A stretch of 64,000 nucleotides of DNA, taken from contig CM060734.1 in NCBI GenBank assembly GCA_030704615.1, forward strand, positions 38,950,042-39,014,041, written 5' to 3'. This DNA comes from Takakia lepidozioides (Eukaryota > Streptophyta > Takakiopsida > Takakiales > Takakiaceae). The first letter of the stretch is position 1, and each line of letters opens with the position of its first letter. The notes below the pieces were generated by a model. That model saw nothing but the letters and a program-made list of their open reading frames with translations. It was not told the origin of the DNA and ran no database searches. The position numbers and the translations under genes were made by a program. Positions 34,406 through 46,469 of the stretch are shown one piece after another.

Positions 34406-35377
34406 TGCCTTGGAGTACGGATCCGCTATATGGGTTGATAACTCCAACCAGGCTAAGTCTCTAGAATCCATTCAAGTGGGGGTGCTTAAGGAGTGAGCAT
34501 GCTCCAAAACAGCCAATGTGGCTGTTCGGGGTGAGTTTGGCATTCCGTCCTTAAGCTCCCGACGAGATGAATTCAAGGTCAGATGGTGGGGTCAGCTGCA
34601 ACATATGCCCAACACCAGATATCCTAAGTTAATCGACTCTATATCTTGGAAACAGGACCGCCCTGTCAAACAGGCTAAGTCCTGGCAGAAGAGAGTAGAA
34701 GAGATCCTCAAGGACCTGGACCTGGATCCGCAAGTCTTGACCCTGCTGGATAAATCTGACTTAGAGGCTGTAGTGTCCTCAGCCATGTCTGTTGCCATGA
34801 GATTGTCTGATGAAAATGAAGTTAGGCAGAAAACTTCCCTGAACTTGTTTCCAGTCTGTGACATGGGGGAGGACATCTTGGATGACCTCAAGGGTCTACC
34901 CACTCTCGGCACTAGACTGAAATTTAAACTCAGGGCAGGAAGCCTACCTTTGAACAGCAAACAGAAGCAAAGAGGAAAGGGAGAGTGCAATTGCCCGTTG
35001 TGTGGGCAATCTGAAGACAGTATTCATTTTCTGATACACTGTCCGGGGTTCTCTCACCAAAGAGACGCTCTCTTCAAATCTATTAAGGGTATTGTGCCTG
35101 TACCCCTGTTTACCAACTTTGAAAGTCTCGAGGATGAGCCAAAACCCCAGGCCCTCCTGAGGCCTAGTTTTTGGGCAAATCACACACAGCAGATTGATGC
35201 TTGTGTGAAGGGATTTCTAGAGGATATCTGGAAAACCCGGATTAATTCTATATATGGAGGTAAGTCTTACTACCAACGTCAGCCCCTGACAGAGGTAGGT
35301 TCTGTCCCTTTTGTTAACTGGGCGCGGGGTCAATGGCCACAAGGCTACGGCAAACAACGTCTTATGAGTACAATCTC
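34406..35377 (+). mobile_element. 5'-truncated LINE copy (same family as 21.6-26.2 kb)
   Basis: Begins abruptly at CTGCCTTGGAGTACGG within the end of the RT domain and runs to the family 3' end GAGTACAATCTCT. It keeps the C-terminal region in one long frame (34518-35447), including the zinc knuckle CNCPLCGQSEDSIHF. One stop is present near 34496 (just after VGVLKE). It is flanked on both sides by ATCTCTCTCTCT, a likely target-site duplication made ambiguous by the CT-rich tail. It is very similar to the longer copy, so the transposition was recent. Confidence 0.88.
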
Positions 35378-35559
35378 TCTCTCTCACACACAATCCATAA
35401 TACAGTACAAAAGAAATAATTTCACAAGTTTCAGAGTTTCAAGTTGAACTGAAAGACCTGATAAAGGAGGACAGGTGTGCTTATCACACGACCCTAAAAG
35501 TGAAGTGCTTGGACGGTAGAACGGGGAAGGGATGACGATGTCCCCGCGTGCTTGAGCGA

Positions 35560-35660
35560 GTGCAATGATAGCAGGATATGCAAGGGTGTGGTAGGGAGGT
35601 TTATGAGCTCTATGAGCAAATGATATCAGAAGGGATGAAGCCCAACAAGAAGCAGGAGTT
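35560..35660 (+). pseudogene. PPR fragment
   Basis: A short P-type remnant, AMIAGYARV then a stop, continuing EVYELYEQMISEGMKPN. It is one repeat unit only, just downstream of the LINE copy. Confidence 0.6.
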
Positions 35661-35699
35661 GAAGAGCGAGCACATACGGTGCCAACGGAGACACATTGG

Positions 35700-36690
35700 T
35701 GGAGAACTACTTGGTTTGGCCTCAGCCAAATCCACGAAGAAATCATCAGTATTGTCTATCTTGTTGAGCGATGAGGAGGAAGGCATGCACAGTGATGGCA
35801 AGAATCATGACCATGAGATAACAGACGTGGCCATACTGATGGAAGTACTCAGGAAGGTGAGCCTGAGCGAGTGACCATGGATTTGAAGATGTAGATCAAT
35901 TACCGACTGGTAAGTACCCTTTCAAATGAAGTTTAGGTCTCGTGTGCGACCTCCGATGAATGATTCAATGTTGTGGCCATTCACTTGCAAAGAGAAAGAG
36001 AACTTCTTTCCCTAAACCCTGGACTCCATCCCACCCGAAATGAGTTATTCTGCTGCTCATTACCAACTGCCTCAATACTATTGGATCTGATTCAGGAGGA
36101 AACCAGGGCCATGCTGCAGGTAAGTTTAACTCAGACTAATGCAACATCTGTTCGGGTTACTTTTTCATATGTCTATGGAGTTGTTCTCTGTACTTGCATC
36201 AGGAGGCTACGGAAAACGATTCCTTTATGAGTACATTCTGTACTTTCATAAGTAATGTATGAATAGAGAAGAGATGATCAGGGAAAGATTTCTGTTGTTA
36301 TTGGAGAGGTTCTGTACCAGTGGGTCTTTTTGGCTTCTAAAACTCTAACTTCAACAGGGGGTGACCAAGCAACTCGGAGGGCCAATGCCTGTGATGACCT
36401 CCAAAGTAGATGAGTATGCACGTGGTATGATCAGTGGGTCAGGATCTACTCTTTTTGAAGAGCTAGGGCTCTATTACATTGGCCCTGTGGTCTAGTCAGC
36501 TTGGTCTTAGCAGGCCGAATTTCAATCTCTGCCTGCTCAGCTGCACCGTGGTGGTTCTCCCAGATCAATCCGACATTACCTGACTACAGACACAAGCAGC
36601 ACACACAAGAGGTCCTTTTGCCCGCTGATGGTCGGTCAAATCCTCCATGGGTCATGGCACAAGGTCAAGGACAATGTGGTGAGGGCACCT
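35700..36690. other. Intergenic region with a possible LINE 3' remnant near 36200
   Basis: No gene is seen. The sequence near 36200-36245 (GGCTACGG..., then TTATGAGTACA) resembles the 3' terminus of the LINE family in diverged form and may be a very short old copy. Confidence 0.35.
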
Positions 36691-36845
36691 ACTTCTTCAA
36701 CATATTTCACTCTGTTTTTCCCTCTTATCAAAATTGGCCCTAAATTTTCGTGTTGAATTCTGCAAGTTAGCTGGTTGCGTGAACCTTTGATAGTTTGGAG
36801 TGACTTTGACATGATACTGCCAATGTGACAACAGGAAAGTATCCA
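36690..36845 (+). repeat. Direct repeat unit 1 (partner 37256-37405)
   Basis: The segment from CTTCAACATATTTCAC to GACAACAGGAAAGTAT is repeated with moderate divergence about 560 bases downstream. Related sequence also recurs near 41510-41830. It is part of a dispersed repeat or a local duplication ahead of the PPR pseudogene. Confidence 0.7.
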
Positions 36846-37255
36846 GAAACATGTAACAGAGACAAGGAGAAGCTGTGGAATGAATACTTTTCTGACCCCA
36901 GTCAATGGTGGGACAATTGAGGCAAAAAGGTGAATGCCTGTTGGATTACAGAGGTAGCAGATGCAATTGAGCATAGGAACTAGTGTGATAAGTTGAGTTG
37001 GGTGTTTCCTAGAAAAAATCTAGGCTGTCAATGTCAGCTGCTAGCAGCAAGGCAAGGATGTATGCATGATTTGTGCAGAGGCCTGGATAGCTCAAGGAGC
37101 AGGAATAGAGTGTGGGTCCAGATTCATCCAAGAGGGCCAGATTTCAAGCACAAGATTACCTATGATTACCTGTGGATCAATAGCTACAAGAAACCTGCAT
37201 GGGTAGATGGTCAACTGGAGCCGCAGCAGCAGCGGCACAATTGATAAAATTAGGC

Positions 37256-37405
37256 ACCTTCTTCAACACATTTCACCCTGTTTTTCCCTCTTATCAAAAT
37301 CGGCCCTAAATTTCCATGTTGAATTCTGCAAGTTAGCTGGTTCAGTGAATCTAGTTAGGGTGACTGTGACATGATACTGCAAATGTGACAACAGGAAAGT
37401 ATGTG
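37256..37405 (+). repeat. Direct repeat unit 2 (partner 36690-36845)
   Basis: Second copy of the unit. It ends at GACAACAGGAAAGTAT and abuts the start of the PPR pseudogene at 37404. Confidence 0.7.
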
Positions 37406-38290
37406 AAAGGAGTGTTCAACACTATGGCTGAACGAGATGTGGTGTCGTGGATTAACGCGATGCTTGCAGGGTATGCACAGCAGGAGCGCGGGATAGAGGC
37501 TTTGGAGACCTATGAGCAAATGATGGGGGAAGGGGTGAAGCCCGACCACGTCACATTTGTGTGCGTTTGCAGTGTGTGTGCAAGCCTGGCAGCTCTGGAA
37601 AAGGGCAAAGAGGTGCATGGTTGCATCACCAAAGCTGAAATTGTACCAGATGTGATTCTGAACAATACCCTCGTGGACATGTATGCCAAATGTGGGAGCA
37701 TTGAGGATGCGGAGGGAGGGTTCAACACTATGGCTGAACGAGATGTGGTGTTTGGAACGCTATGCTTGCAGGATGTGCACAGCAGGGGCGTGGGATGGAG
37801 GCTTTGGAGACCTATGAGCAAATGATGGGGGAAGGGGCATTTGCAGTGCGTGTGGAAGCCTGGCAGCCCTGGAAAAGGGCAAAGAGGTCCATGGTTGCAT
37901 CGTCAAATCTGGAATTGTACCAGATGTGATTCTGAACAATACCCTCGTGAACATGTATGCCAAATGTGGGAGAATTGAGGATAAGGAGGGAGTGTTCAAC
38001 AATATGGCTGAACGAGATTTGGTGTCATGGAACGCCATGCTTGCAGGATATGCACAGCAGGGGCGCGGGATGGAGGCCTTGGAGACCTATGAGCAAATGA
38101 TGGGGGAAGGGGTGAAGCGCAACCACATCACGTTTCTGTGCGTTTGCAATGCTTGTGCAAGCCTGGCAGCCCTGGAAAAGGGCAAAGAGGTGCACGGTGA
38201 CATCATCAAAGCTGGAATTGTACAAAATGTCATTCTGGACACTGCCCTGGTGGACATGTATGCGAAATGTGGGGTGCACTGAGGATTCAA
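37404..38290 (+). pseudogene. PPR gene remnant with three near-identical P-L-S triplets
   Basis: Three successive copies of a roughly 300-base P-L-S unit start near 37407, 37718 and 37995. Each carries FNTMAERD or FNNMAERD, then AMLAGYAQQ, LETYEQMMGEG and LAALEKGKEVHG. The second copy is shortened and shifts frame (GTLCLQDVHSRG). The last copy ends at [11 protein letters not shown] followed by a stop. There is no start region and no E or DYW domain. The units are more similar to each other than to the other PPR genes in the window, so they amplified locally. Confidence 0.85.
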
Positions 38291-38339
38291 AGGGAGTATT
38301 TGACATGGTGGAGAGCTTGGGATCCTGACAGTGGATGCA

Positions 38340-39825
38340 CTTGCAGAGAAAATTCAACAAGCTGTTTTCAGTCGGGGTGTTCTGTGAGCAATTAGTACAA
38401 GACTGATTAGTGGGCTTGGAAATGCCACAGGTTTCCATTAAATTAATGTTGGATAGGCAACAACCGATCAAGCCATGATTACTAGAGAATTATTCACATT
38501 TTCTTGCTCCTCATACGCCCAGTCCCGCCTCACTGGGATTTCAGGGCTCGTGTAGTGGTGGTGTCTAGGCAACAAATTAGGGTGGGCATTTATTTATTGA
38601 GTTACGTAGGGTAGCAACTGGGGCATTAAGCGGTGGTGCTGCTTCATTTGTTTTGTAGTAGGCTAGTTTCATGAGACGATTCTACACATTCTCGCCAGCA
38701 AATGCAACGAAATTTGTTGTTCAATGAGGTGTGGGTCTAGTCAGTATGGTCTGTAAATGAACAAAATTTTGTTAGATGTGAAGAGATCTCTCTTTTTCTC
38801 TCGCTCTGAATGAAGACTGTGATTTGGTTGGTGACTCTTTCAACTCTTTTATGATACACTGTTGCAGCCCAATGAAGGATAGCATCTCTCTGATGCTGTC
38901 TCATGGACTTTGGTTTTTGAGCAGCCATAATTTTCTAACATCTTGGCCAATAAATCTCAAGCTAGCTGCGATGGAAAGCTCTTAATTTGGCTTTTCAATC
39001 AGACCTAGCAGCTGGTCAAAAACAAAAACATAGGACGGTAAGGGAATAAGGAAAAAATATCTATCAGATAGAGTTAAACATTTTAACATGTAAGGAGGGT
39101 GCCATGCTTTGCAGCTGCAACTTCAAACTCATGAAAAATAGTAGCCAGCGGGATTGAGATCCAAGTTTTCTCACTAGCTCCATACTCCATTGACATCTTG
39201 ATTTCCATATATTCTAAAGTGAAGCAGAGCGAAAGGCATCAAAAGGGCAGGCACAAAAATATGTGTCCGGGTTTGATCATAGTTCAAGAGTATGTGAATT
39301 GACGAGGTTGCTTCCCTGTTCCTGTTTGCAAGATTTCCTAGATGTGTGGCCACATTTAGATGCAATGGAATGGAGTAGAACATGAGGCAGTGTTCTAAGG
39401 TTTTAGAGACTGTCCCAATATGCAATTAAGTGTGTCTATGGCCCTCAACGTTGAGAGGTGGTTTCCTCATAGGATGCGGGTTGAGTGCAGTATGTAATGT
39501 GCTCAAGTGAGCACAAATTTGAAAGTTTTGTAATTTTCGAGCGTGAGTACATTTACTAATCTCAAATAGATATAAACATCAGCTTAGATGTGATATAAAT
39601 TTCCAGAATTGCAATTGCAACTTAAGCAACTTCCCTAATGTAATAAACAAAATTATACCAAGTGTGTCTAATTTTATAGTGGTTTTTTAGTCTAAGTATT
39701 TTTTTTTAAATTGGCCATAAAGATTGCAAGACTATGCATTGGTTGGAATCGTTAGACCTTAAATCATGGTTGGAGAATGAGACATTATTATTATTATTAT
39801 TAAGAGCTAAAATATGAGGATGGAC
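38340..39825. other. Intergenic region
   Basis: AT-rich sequence, including an ATT trinucleotide run near 39786-39801. No gene is seen. Confidence 0.45.
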
Positions 39826-39829
39826 TCAA

Positions 39830-40060
39830 AGTGGATTCGCGCCAAATGTTTTTCTACTCAACACCCTTGTCAACATGTATGTTGAGTGCGGGAGCATCAT
39901 GGATGCTCACCAAGAGTTCAACAGAATGCCTCAACAATCTTTGATCACTTGATAATGTTGGCAAGATTTACCAAGCATGGGTGTGGTAGGAATGCTTTGG
40001 AGACCTATGCGCAAATGCTCCGCGAAGGGGTGAAGCCCAACCACATTTGTGTAGCATATG
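39830..40060 (+). pseudogene. PPR fragment
   Basis: Decayed L-S-P remnant: FLLNTLVNMYVECGSIMDAH, a stop after the next motif, then ARFTKHGCGRNALETYAQML and GVKPNH. It corresponds to the first repeats of PPR gene 1. Confidence 0.7.
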
Positions 40061-40069
40061 AAGAAGGAT

Positions 40070-42200
40070 GTGTGTGTGGCTTCGACTCAATACATCATTG
40101 AGTCATGTATGCCCGATTTTCTGCCATGTGCACATCCTTCTTTGTGTGCTGCACAATACTTCTCCACATTGTCCTTACTGGAAGTCGATGAAATGACAGG
40201 ATAATTAAACCTCGTTGACCTTGCATGTATCTCTTCACACTCCTTGCAAGTATACAGAACTCATACCTTCGATTTTTAGTAAAGAACTCAAAGCATGTCG
40301 GCCATACAGGGTTCAATTATGTGTCTTGAAGCCATATAGGACTAAAAGTCGATGAAAGTACTGCACGCCTTCCCCTTGATATAAAATTGAGCCTTGTGTG
40401 CCCGATATACGTTCAATATTTTATTGAAATCTACGAAATGACAGGATAACTAAACCTCGGGACTAACATTGTACCATTTTAATCTGTCACTGTGATCAGA
40501 CCATGTTTGGGGTTTGGTAGGGATCACACGCGGACAAACTTCAATTCAAGTGCACGCGGGTTTGCAGCGTTGAGGAACGGCTTCTCTGTATACACAGTTG
40601 CATTTCATTTCTCAGTGCTACGGCAACTCTACCCAGATGGCATCAAGGTGCTATCGCTATTTTTGCGGGATTGCGGGGGGCAGAGATAGCCCTCCACAAA
40701 TTAGGCATAAAGCTCAAGGTAGTGGTTTCTATGGAGATCATTGGAGGTACCCGTCGTTGCATTCATGCTTGGTGGGAAGCAAGCAAGCAGGCTGGTGTTC
40801 TTGACCAGAGCTATCATGACGTAACCTCATGACGTAACCTCCCTGAGACGAAGAGATTTATTCAACCTTGTTAGGAAGTACAATGGGTTCGATTTAATTG
40901 TTGGGGGCAGTCCTTGTAATAATCTCTCCGGAAACAGCCACGTCATCCACACCGGGCTGGAGGGAAAGCACTCCAGTGTTCTTTTCGAGTTCTCATAGGT
41001 TGTCTCAACTGTCCATCATATACCTTGTAGGTACTCTTCACACTCCTAATCATTTTGCTCAACACTGGATTAGGTCCCTGCCACAACATGGCTGACTTGT
41101 CTTGCAGAAGACCCTCATGTTTATTTGATCATACAGGCTCTTTCACGAATTACCCTAGAAAGTTGGGGTGGGGCTATTGCACAAGATTGATGTCTGTTCC
41201 ATGATCCCCATGCAGAGTGGTAGTGGGTTTCATTGTAAAATTTCCATTGATCCCACCTAATGATGTCTATGTTTTAGAACCTTCTCACTTCAAGGCGCAA
41301 CATTGGAAATGTCTTTAGGCGGGAGCTGCTGCAGGTATTGGAAATGTATTTAGTGTGCGCCTCGCTAAAGCGTGTTCCGGTGAAGATGTGTCCAGTTAAC
41401 AACGATAATCTCAGAAATGGTTGTCTAATGCCGCAGATTATTCAATGATGTTGATATTTCATAGCTAAAAGTGTTCTTCCTTAGGGGAGGTGCAGTAGCA
41501 GGTGAATCTATGGTGGTTTGGAGTGATTTCGGCATGTAATCACTGCGTGTTGTGAAAAGGAATGTTTCTCAGACACCAGTCAATGGTGGGACAATAAGGC
41601 ACAAATTTGAATGCCTGTTGCATTATAGAGAGGAGCAGATAACAAGATGCCATGCAAAGCTTTGTTGAAAATTTTCATCCTCCCTCTCCCGAGCACATTT
41701 TTAAAGTCTCTGGAGCAATTCAACATAGGAACAAGTGTGTGATAAGTAGGGTTGAGGTATTTGCTGGAACAAAATGTCTGAACTATCATTGTCAGCTACC
41801 AGCAGCAAGGCAAGGATTTAGAGGTTGGGTAGCGCATGAGCATGCTCACGCCGGCACAACTGAATTTGCACGAAATACTGTGAAACGAATTTGACGATAC
41901 TAAAAACTATGCGAAACTAACACATAGTGAACACGTAGCCCCTATACCCGCATGTTACCCTATAGGCGTGGCGTTTTCTCCATAACAGGCGCGAGAGTGT
42001 GCGGTGAGGCTTCAATTGAAATTGTAGGTCCTCGCCCACAGCTAATTTCTCGCCGAAGGAATATGTACCACACAACCTCATAATTTCGTAGGGCGAAACT
42101 CTATACTAACCAGCCTGGCAAGAAATCAACTGTAACAGAAAGTATGAAAATGTCACTATTAAAGTCCCCATCACCAAGCCCATATCGCCAAAGTATTTCT
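40070..42200. other. Intergenic region with short internal repeats
   Basis: A segment of about 30 bases (GAAATGACAGGATAA, then TAAACCTCG) occurs near 40191 and 40436. CATGACGTAACCT is tandemly duplicated near 40817-40843. Sequence at 41510-41830 is related to the repeat at 36.8-37.06 kb. No gene is supported. Confidence 0.4.
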
Positions 42201-42204
42201 CAAA

Positions 42205-42415
42205 TACCAACAGAGTTTCTCAAAGCGAAACCCACTTCTGCATAGTATTTCTCAAATAGCAGAAAATGTTTCTCACTGCGAAACTCCCCGCTGCATACGT
42301 TTGTGTCCATATCACCAAGTCCGTCTCAAATACTATGAAGGGTTTCTCAATGCAAAACCCACCGCTGCATAGGTTTGTACCCATATCACCAAGACTTTCT
42401 CAATGCGAAACTTGT
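42205..42415. repeat. Imperfect tandem repeat carrying a GTTTC-loop-GAAAC hairpin
   Basis: Four related units each contain the inverted repeat GTTTCTCAnnGCGAAAC or a close variant, at 42215-42231, 42268-42284, 42341-42359 and 42395-42411. They are interspersed with CCATATCACCAAG and TATTTCTCAAATA motifs. Spacing is irregular (about 53-73 bases). The function is unknown. Confidence 0.65.
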
Positions 42416-42479
42416 TGTTGCCGCTATAAGTTTAGGGTTTTTGGCTGCACTACTGAAGTTTTTGCCTCATTGAATTGGT

Positions 42480-42580
42480 GCAGATGTACCGTATATATGG
42501 ACCGATCCTCTATACTCGCTTGTGGTTTTTTTTCGTTTTGGAAACATATAACTTCTATGACCGAGGTTAAAAAAACATAA
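42480..42580 (+). repeat. Diverged repeat related to 1320-1385
   Basis: The T-rich stretch followed by AACATATAACTTCTATGACC resembles AACATATAACTCCTAGGACC near 1358. It is followed at 42601 by the palindrome GTGCTCACGTGAGCAC. Probably fragments of one element family. Confidence 0.4.
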
Positions 42581-42999
42581 AACTCCCATGACCGTGGGTT
42601 GTGCTCACGTGAGCACGCTCATGCGATACCAACCCCCCAACCAACTCCCCCCACTTGCCATCCTGACACTCTTGCTACAATCTAGAAGCTTCGGCGCCCT
42701 GCGGGCGCCATGATGCGCCGTGATATTAGACATAACAAGCGGCTAGTTGCGTAATGGCTCCACCCTAATTACAATACTGGAAAGCTGGCGCTGACTTATT
42801 GATTTTATTGATATTTTTGAAAAAATAAATTAAAACATACCATCAGCACTTGATATGAGGATAACAATTGATTATGATTATGATTCTTTTTTAAATGAGT
42901 TTTAGAATCATATGAAAACATTTTGTGTTCACACTTTACACCTTGACAGAAAATAACAATAATAAATTAAATGCAAGGTACATATACGAAAAGATAAAA

Positions 43000-43235
43000 T
43001 TGAATGCGATGGAATTGGAATTGAATAGAACTGAACGTAATGGAATTCCAAGTGATAAAACTCAAAGGAACTGACTGTACTGGAAGGCATTGTGATAAAA
43101 TTGAGAGAAAGTGAATATGAGAGAGCTGAAGGGATAAATCTGATGAATTTGAGGGGATAAATCCGAGGGGATAAATTGATAAATTTGCGGGGAGTTGAAT
43201 ATGATGAACTGAATATGAGGACTGAATATGTGGCT
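43000..43235. repeat. Low-complexity purine-rich degenerate repeat
   Basis: Degenerate GGAATTGAATAGAACTGA-like and GGGGATAAATTTGA-like units. There is no coding signal on either strand. Confidence 0.5.
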
Positions 43236-43689
43236 ATATCTTCACATGCAGCCCAGGCTCCATCGGCAACTTTGCTCTTACCTTCCATCTATACTCCTGC
43301 ATCATTGCAAGGAAACACACCATTGGCAAAGTCCATCGGTGAAGACTCTGTTTGCGTCTCTATCATCCCCTCACAAACAGTTGCAAGGGTTCCTAACAAA
43401 TAGGCAGAATGAGGAGCTACCCGACAGACATCTCTAAAAACATTCCAATTACACACGACCTCGAGTTGTGGGGCTAAGGAAAAAATAGACACCGAAAAAG
43501 CTCAAGTCAAGTCAACAAACTAGACTACAAAAGAACAAACTAAGAGTTGTCTGGCCTGCATACTGCACTGTAATAGCCAACATTTATGTTCTAAGTTCAA
43601 GTACATGCTGTATGTCTAACCCAGGAGCTAGTGGAACGGGGCAAGAAGGAAAATGGAGCCCTAGGTCAGGAAGTGGGGCAAGCCTTGCC

Positions 43690-44260
43690 AGGCCAGCAGC
43701 AGAGTTTAAGGTCAGATGATGGGGTCAGTTGAATCACATGCCTAATACCAGATACCCTAAGATGATCGAATCTATTTCTTGGAAGCTAAAGTGTCCTGTT
43801 CAACAGGTGAAGCCCTGGCAGAAAATGAAGAGGAGATTTTCAAGTACCTGCATATTAGGCAGGAGGAACTGACAAATTGACCCCGTTAAGATGAAGCTGA
43901 CTTGGAAGCCGATGTTTGTAAGGCCATGTTGGAATCGTGCAGAATGACTGAACAAAAGTTAGGCATAAAACCCTGAACTCGTTTCCAGTTTGTGACATGG
44001 GTGAGGGAAGGGCAGTCTTTGGTACTACTGATATTTAAGTCCAAAAGTGGGACTTACCTTCATATAAACAATTAATTCAGGTAACCAGATTTCCTCCAGC
44101 AAGCTCTTGACACAAACATCAATCTGCTGTGTGCAAGCTGCCTAGCAATTAGACCCCAGCAGGACCCAGGCTTTATGTTCAGCCTCAAGATATTGAAATT
44201 TGGCGAACAGAGGTGCAGCAACTATGTACCTGATGGTCCTGAAGAACGTCACTCTCTAGC
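43690..44260. mobile_element. Old LINE fragment with internal inversion
   Basis: 43690-44005 (plus) matches the LINE C-terminal region from the RWWGQL segment to the GTTTCCAGTTTGTGACATGGG segment. 44045-44260 matches the following part of the LINE in the opposite orientation (ACTTACCTTCATATAAA onward). The two halves face each other. Divergence is much higher than between the other copies, so this is an older insertion. Confidence 0.7.
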
Positions 44261-44269
44261 TTTTTGGGG

Positions 44270-46440
44270 GGACAATGGCATGTACGGAAAGCCCGTATAG
44301 ACAACCATCGTTGAGTGCCATTGCTATACTACGAAAATCCACAGAGCTCAAGACACCAATAGTTAGGAACTACTGAACTGAAATTTCTTCTATTCACCAT
44401 TCAGACCTGCCGATATAGTCACACGCATGGAAATGTCAGTGAGTGGCGACCCACATCAAGCAATTGGCCCTGTACCCCTTGACATTCCCCAGAATGTACA
44501 TATCAGCTCTCGCTCCATTGACACATTTCCACAAGGCCAGTGAGTGCAATCGTCTCAACATATATGGGACGAGAGAAAGGAGGGAAAGCAGTACAATCAA
44601 ACAAGGGTTTTCCTATTGTTCTACCCAATAATACAGAAAAACAGCCGTGCCATCTTGGACGCCCTACTGTCAAAAGCGGTTTCAGACTGGAGATGGAGAA
44701 TCATGCCAAGTGGTTTTGCAAGACAGGCAATCCCTCCACATTCTAGAAGAAACTTAACAAAAAGTTTACCCTGTAAGAGAAACATGTGGCAGGATCAAGT
44801 GAGTGGAAAAAGGTACCTACCGTATATGCAGCAACTGCATAAGGATGAAATGTATTTACCTCTCGCAGAAGCGCCTCTGGTGCCGGGGGTATTCATCTGA
44901 ACATCGCTGCTGTTGCCCTTGTTCTTGTTGCAGGGCAACACCTACCACATGATTGACTCCAACTGTTAATGAGATTGGAAGTTGATGTTCACACAGTGGA
45001 CTACATATCAACCAGGTCGTAGGAGCACTTAGCATTCTATGAAGACAAGCTGTCTTAAGCAGAGCCCAAAATGCCCCCCTTCCCACTTTTGGAGCACAGA
45101 TGCTGGTTTACAAGTAAGACTGATGACTTTGAGGTACCGAAGTTGATCGCTCAAAGTAAGTCCCACCTACGACTTCCAAATGGCTGGCACCACTAGCTCG
45201 ATAGGCCACAAGGTCACCCAAAAGTGTAATTGCGACTGAGTCCACCTCATCGTTCTCCATTGGGCCCCTACAGCAGGTACTATTCAGTGTTACCATAGTT
45301 TGCCAAGCTCTAAAATCTGGCTCTGCCACAAGAGGAGGGTCTGCATGTTGAATAAGAAAATGCTAATCTAGCAGCCGTTTGGCACATTAGATGCAGCACA
45401 TTTCAGAGCATTTTGGGCAAAGAAATTGACTGATAATCATTCCAATGGTATCACTACAGATAGCGTCGCCTTCCCAAGTAGCACAGAGCTGCACGAAGGC
45501 TGTAGTAAAAAATCTCACGATAGTCCTGGCTTCTCCGTGTGTATGATATAACGACTCTCTTGCTCCTTGTTCGGAAGTGGTACACATGGTGGAAGTGCCT
45601 AACTTTATCAGCTGTGCTGCTGCTGCTTCCAATTGACCATCTAACGTTGCAGATTTCTTGTAGCTATTACTCCACACTACCTCACTCTTGTGCTCGCAAT
45701 CTGATCGCCTTGGAGCCCCGCAGAGAAGCTCAAAATCGCGCAGAAAGAAACAGCGCACAACCATCGGGCTCTCTGCTTTCCTAAACCTAAATTTCTCTTA
45801 GCTCTTTCATAAGTGCAGGTTCGGGGTTCAATTCCTGCTATGGCCTGTGTGTATTACAATCTATTACAAATGGTTATTTATTGGGGAATTGAAGGTGGTG
45901 GTGCATTGCCTTGAGGTTTGGCGCCACTATGTTGGTTCCAACCCGGTGAAGGTGTCGGTAGGTATTAAGTGGTGAAGGTACATCAGGAGAAAAGCACCTC
46001 AACGTGGTCTCTTCCTTAAGGGAGAAGCCAATAAACACCGTCAATCAAGTTAACTTAGCATAAATAAGAGCATCTTCCCCTATGGGCACTTCCCCCTTTT
46101 TGGAGTGGGCTCTATGGGAGGGGGGGCCTATCTACAAGGCGGTCAACCGACCACTTACAATCTTGCGTTTGTTGAATGAGGGCAATTATGAATCTAACGG
46201 CTATGAAGTGGAGGGTGTGTAGGAGTTTAGTGGTGTTAGTACGAGATAGTTTTAGGTTTTGATGTAAAGCATTAATCTTGTGGTTATGAGCGCCCCCCTC
46301 GGATCCATGTAGTAATAAGAGTTAGTGGGGCGATGTTCCATCCATGATGGCACTAGATCAAGGCCTCCTCTTTCAGGATAGAGGTTTAGCTCGGATTGTC
46401 TAGGTAATTTGTTTGCCCTATTTGGACTTCTACCCTTTAA
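44270..46440. other. Intergenic region
   Basis: No gene is supported. Minus-strand sequence near 45600-45660 and plus-strand sequence near 37170-37240 share a short repeat. A tRNA T-arm-like piece (GGGGTTCAATTCC near 45823) has no matching D-arm or acceptor stem. Confidence 0.4.
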
Positions 46441-46469
46441 GCCCCCTTATATGCTATCAGGGAAAAAAA

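Noticed and set aside
42205-42415. CRISPR-like repeated hairpins
   Set aside because: Spacing is irregular, units are imperfect, and the surrounding DNA is clearly eukaryotic.
45800-45850. T-arm-like GGGGTTCAATTCC
   Set aside because: No D-arm or acceptor stem at the right spacing; at best a remnant.
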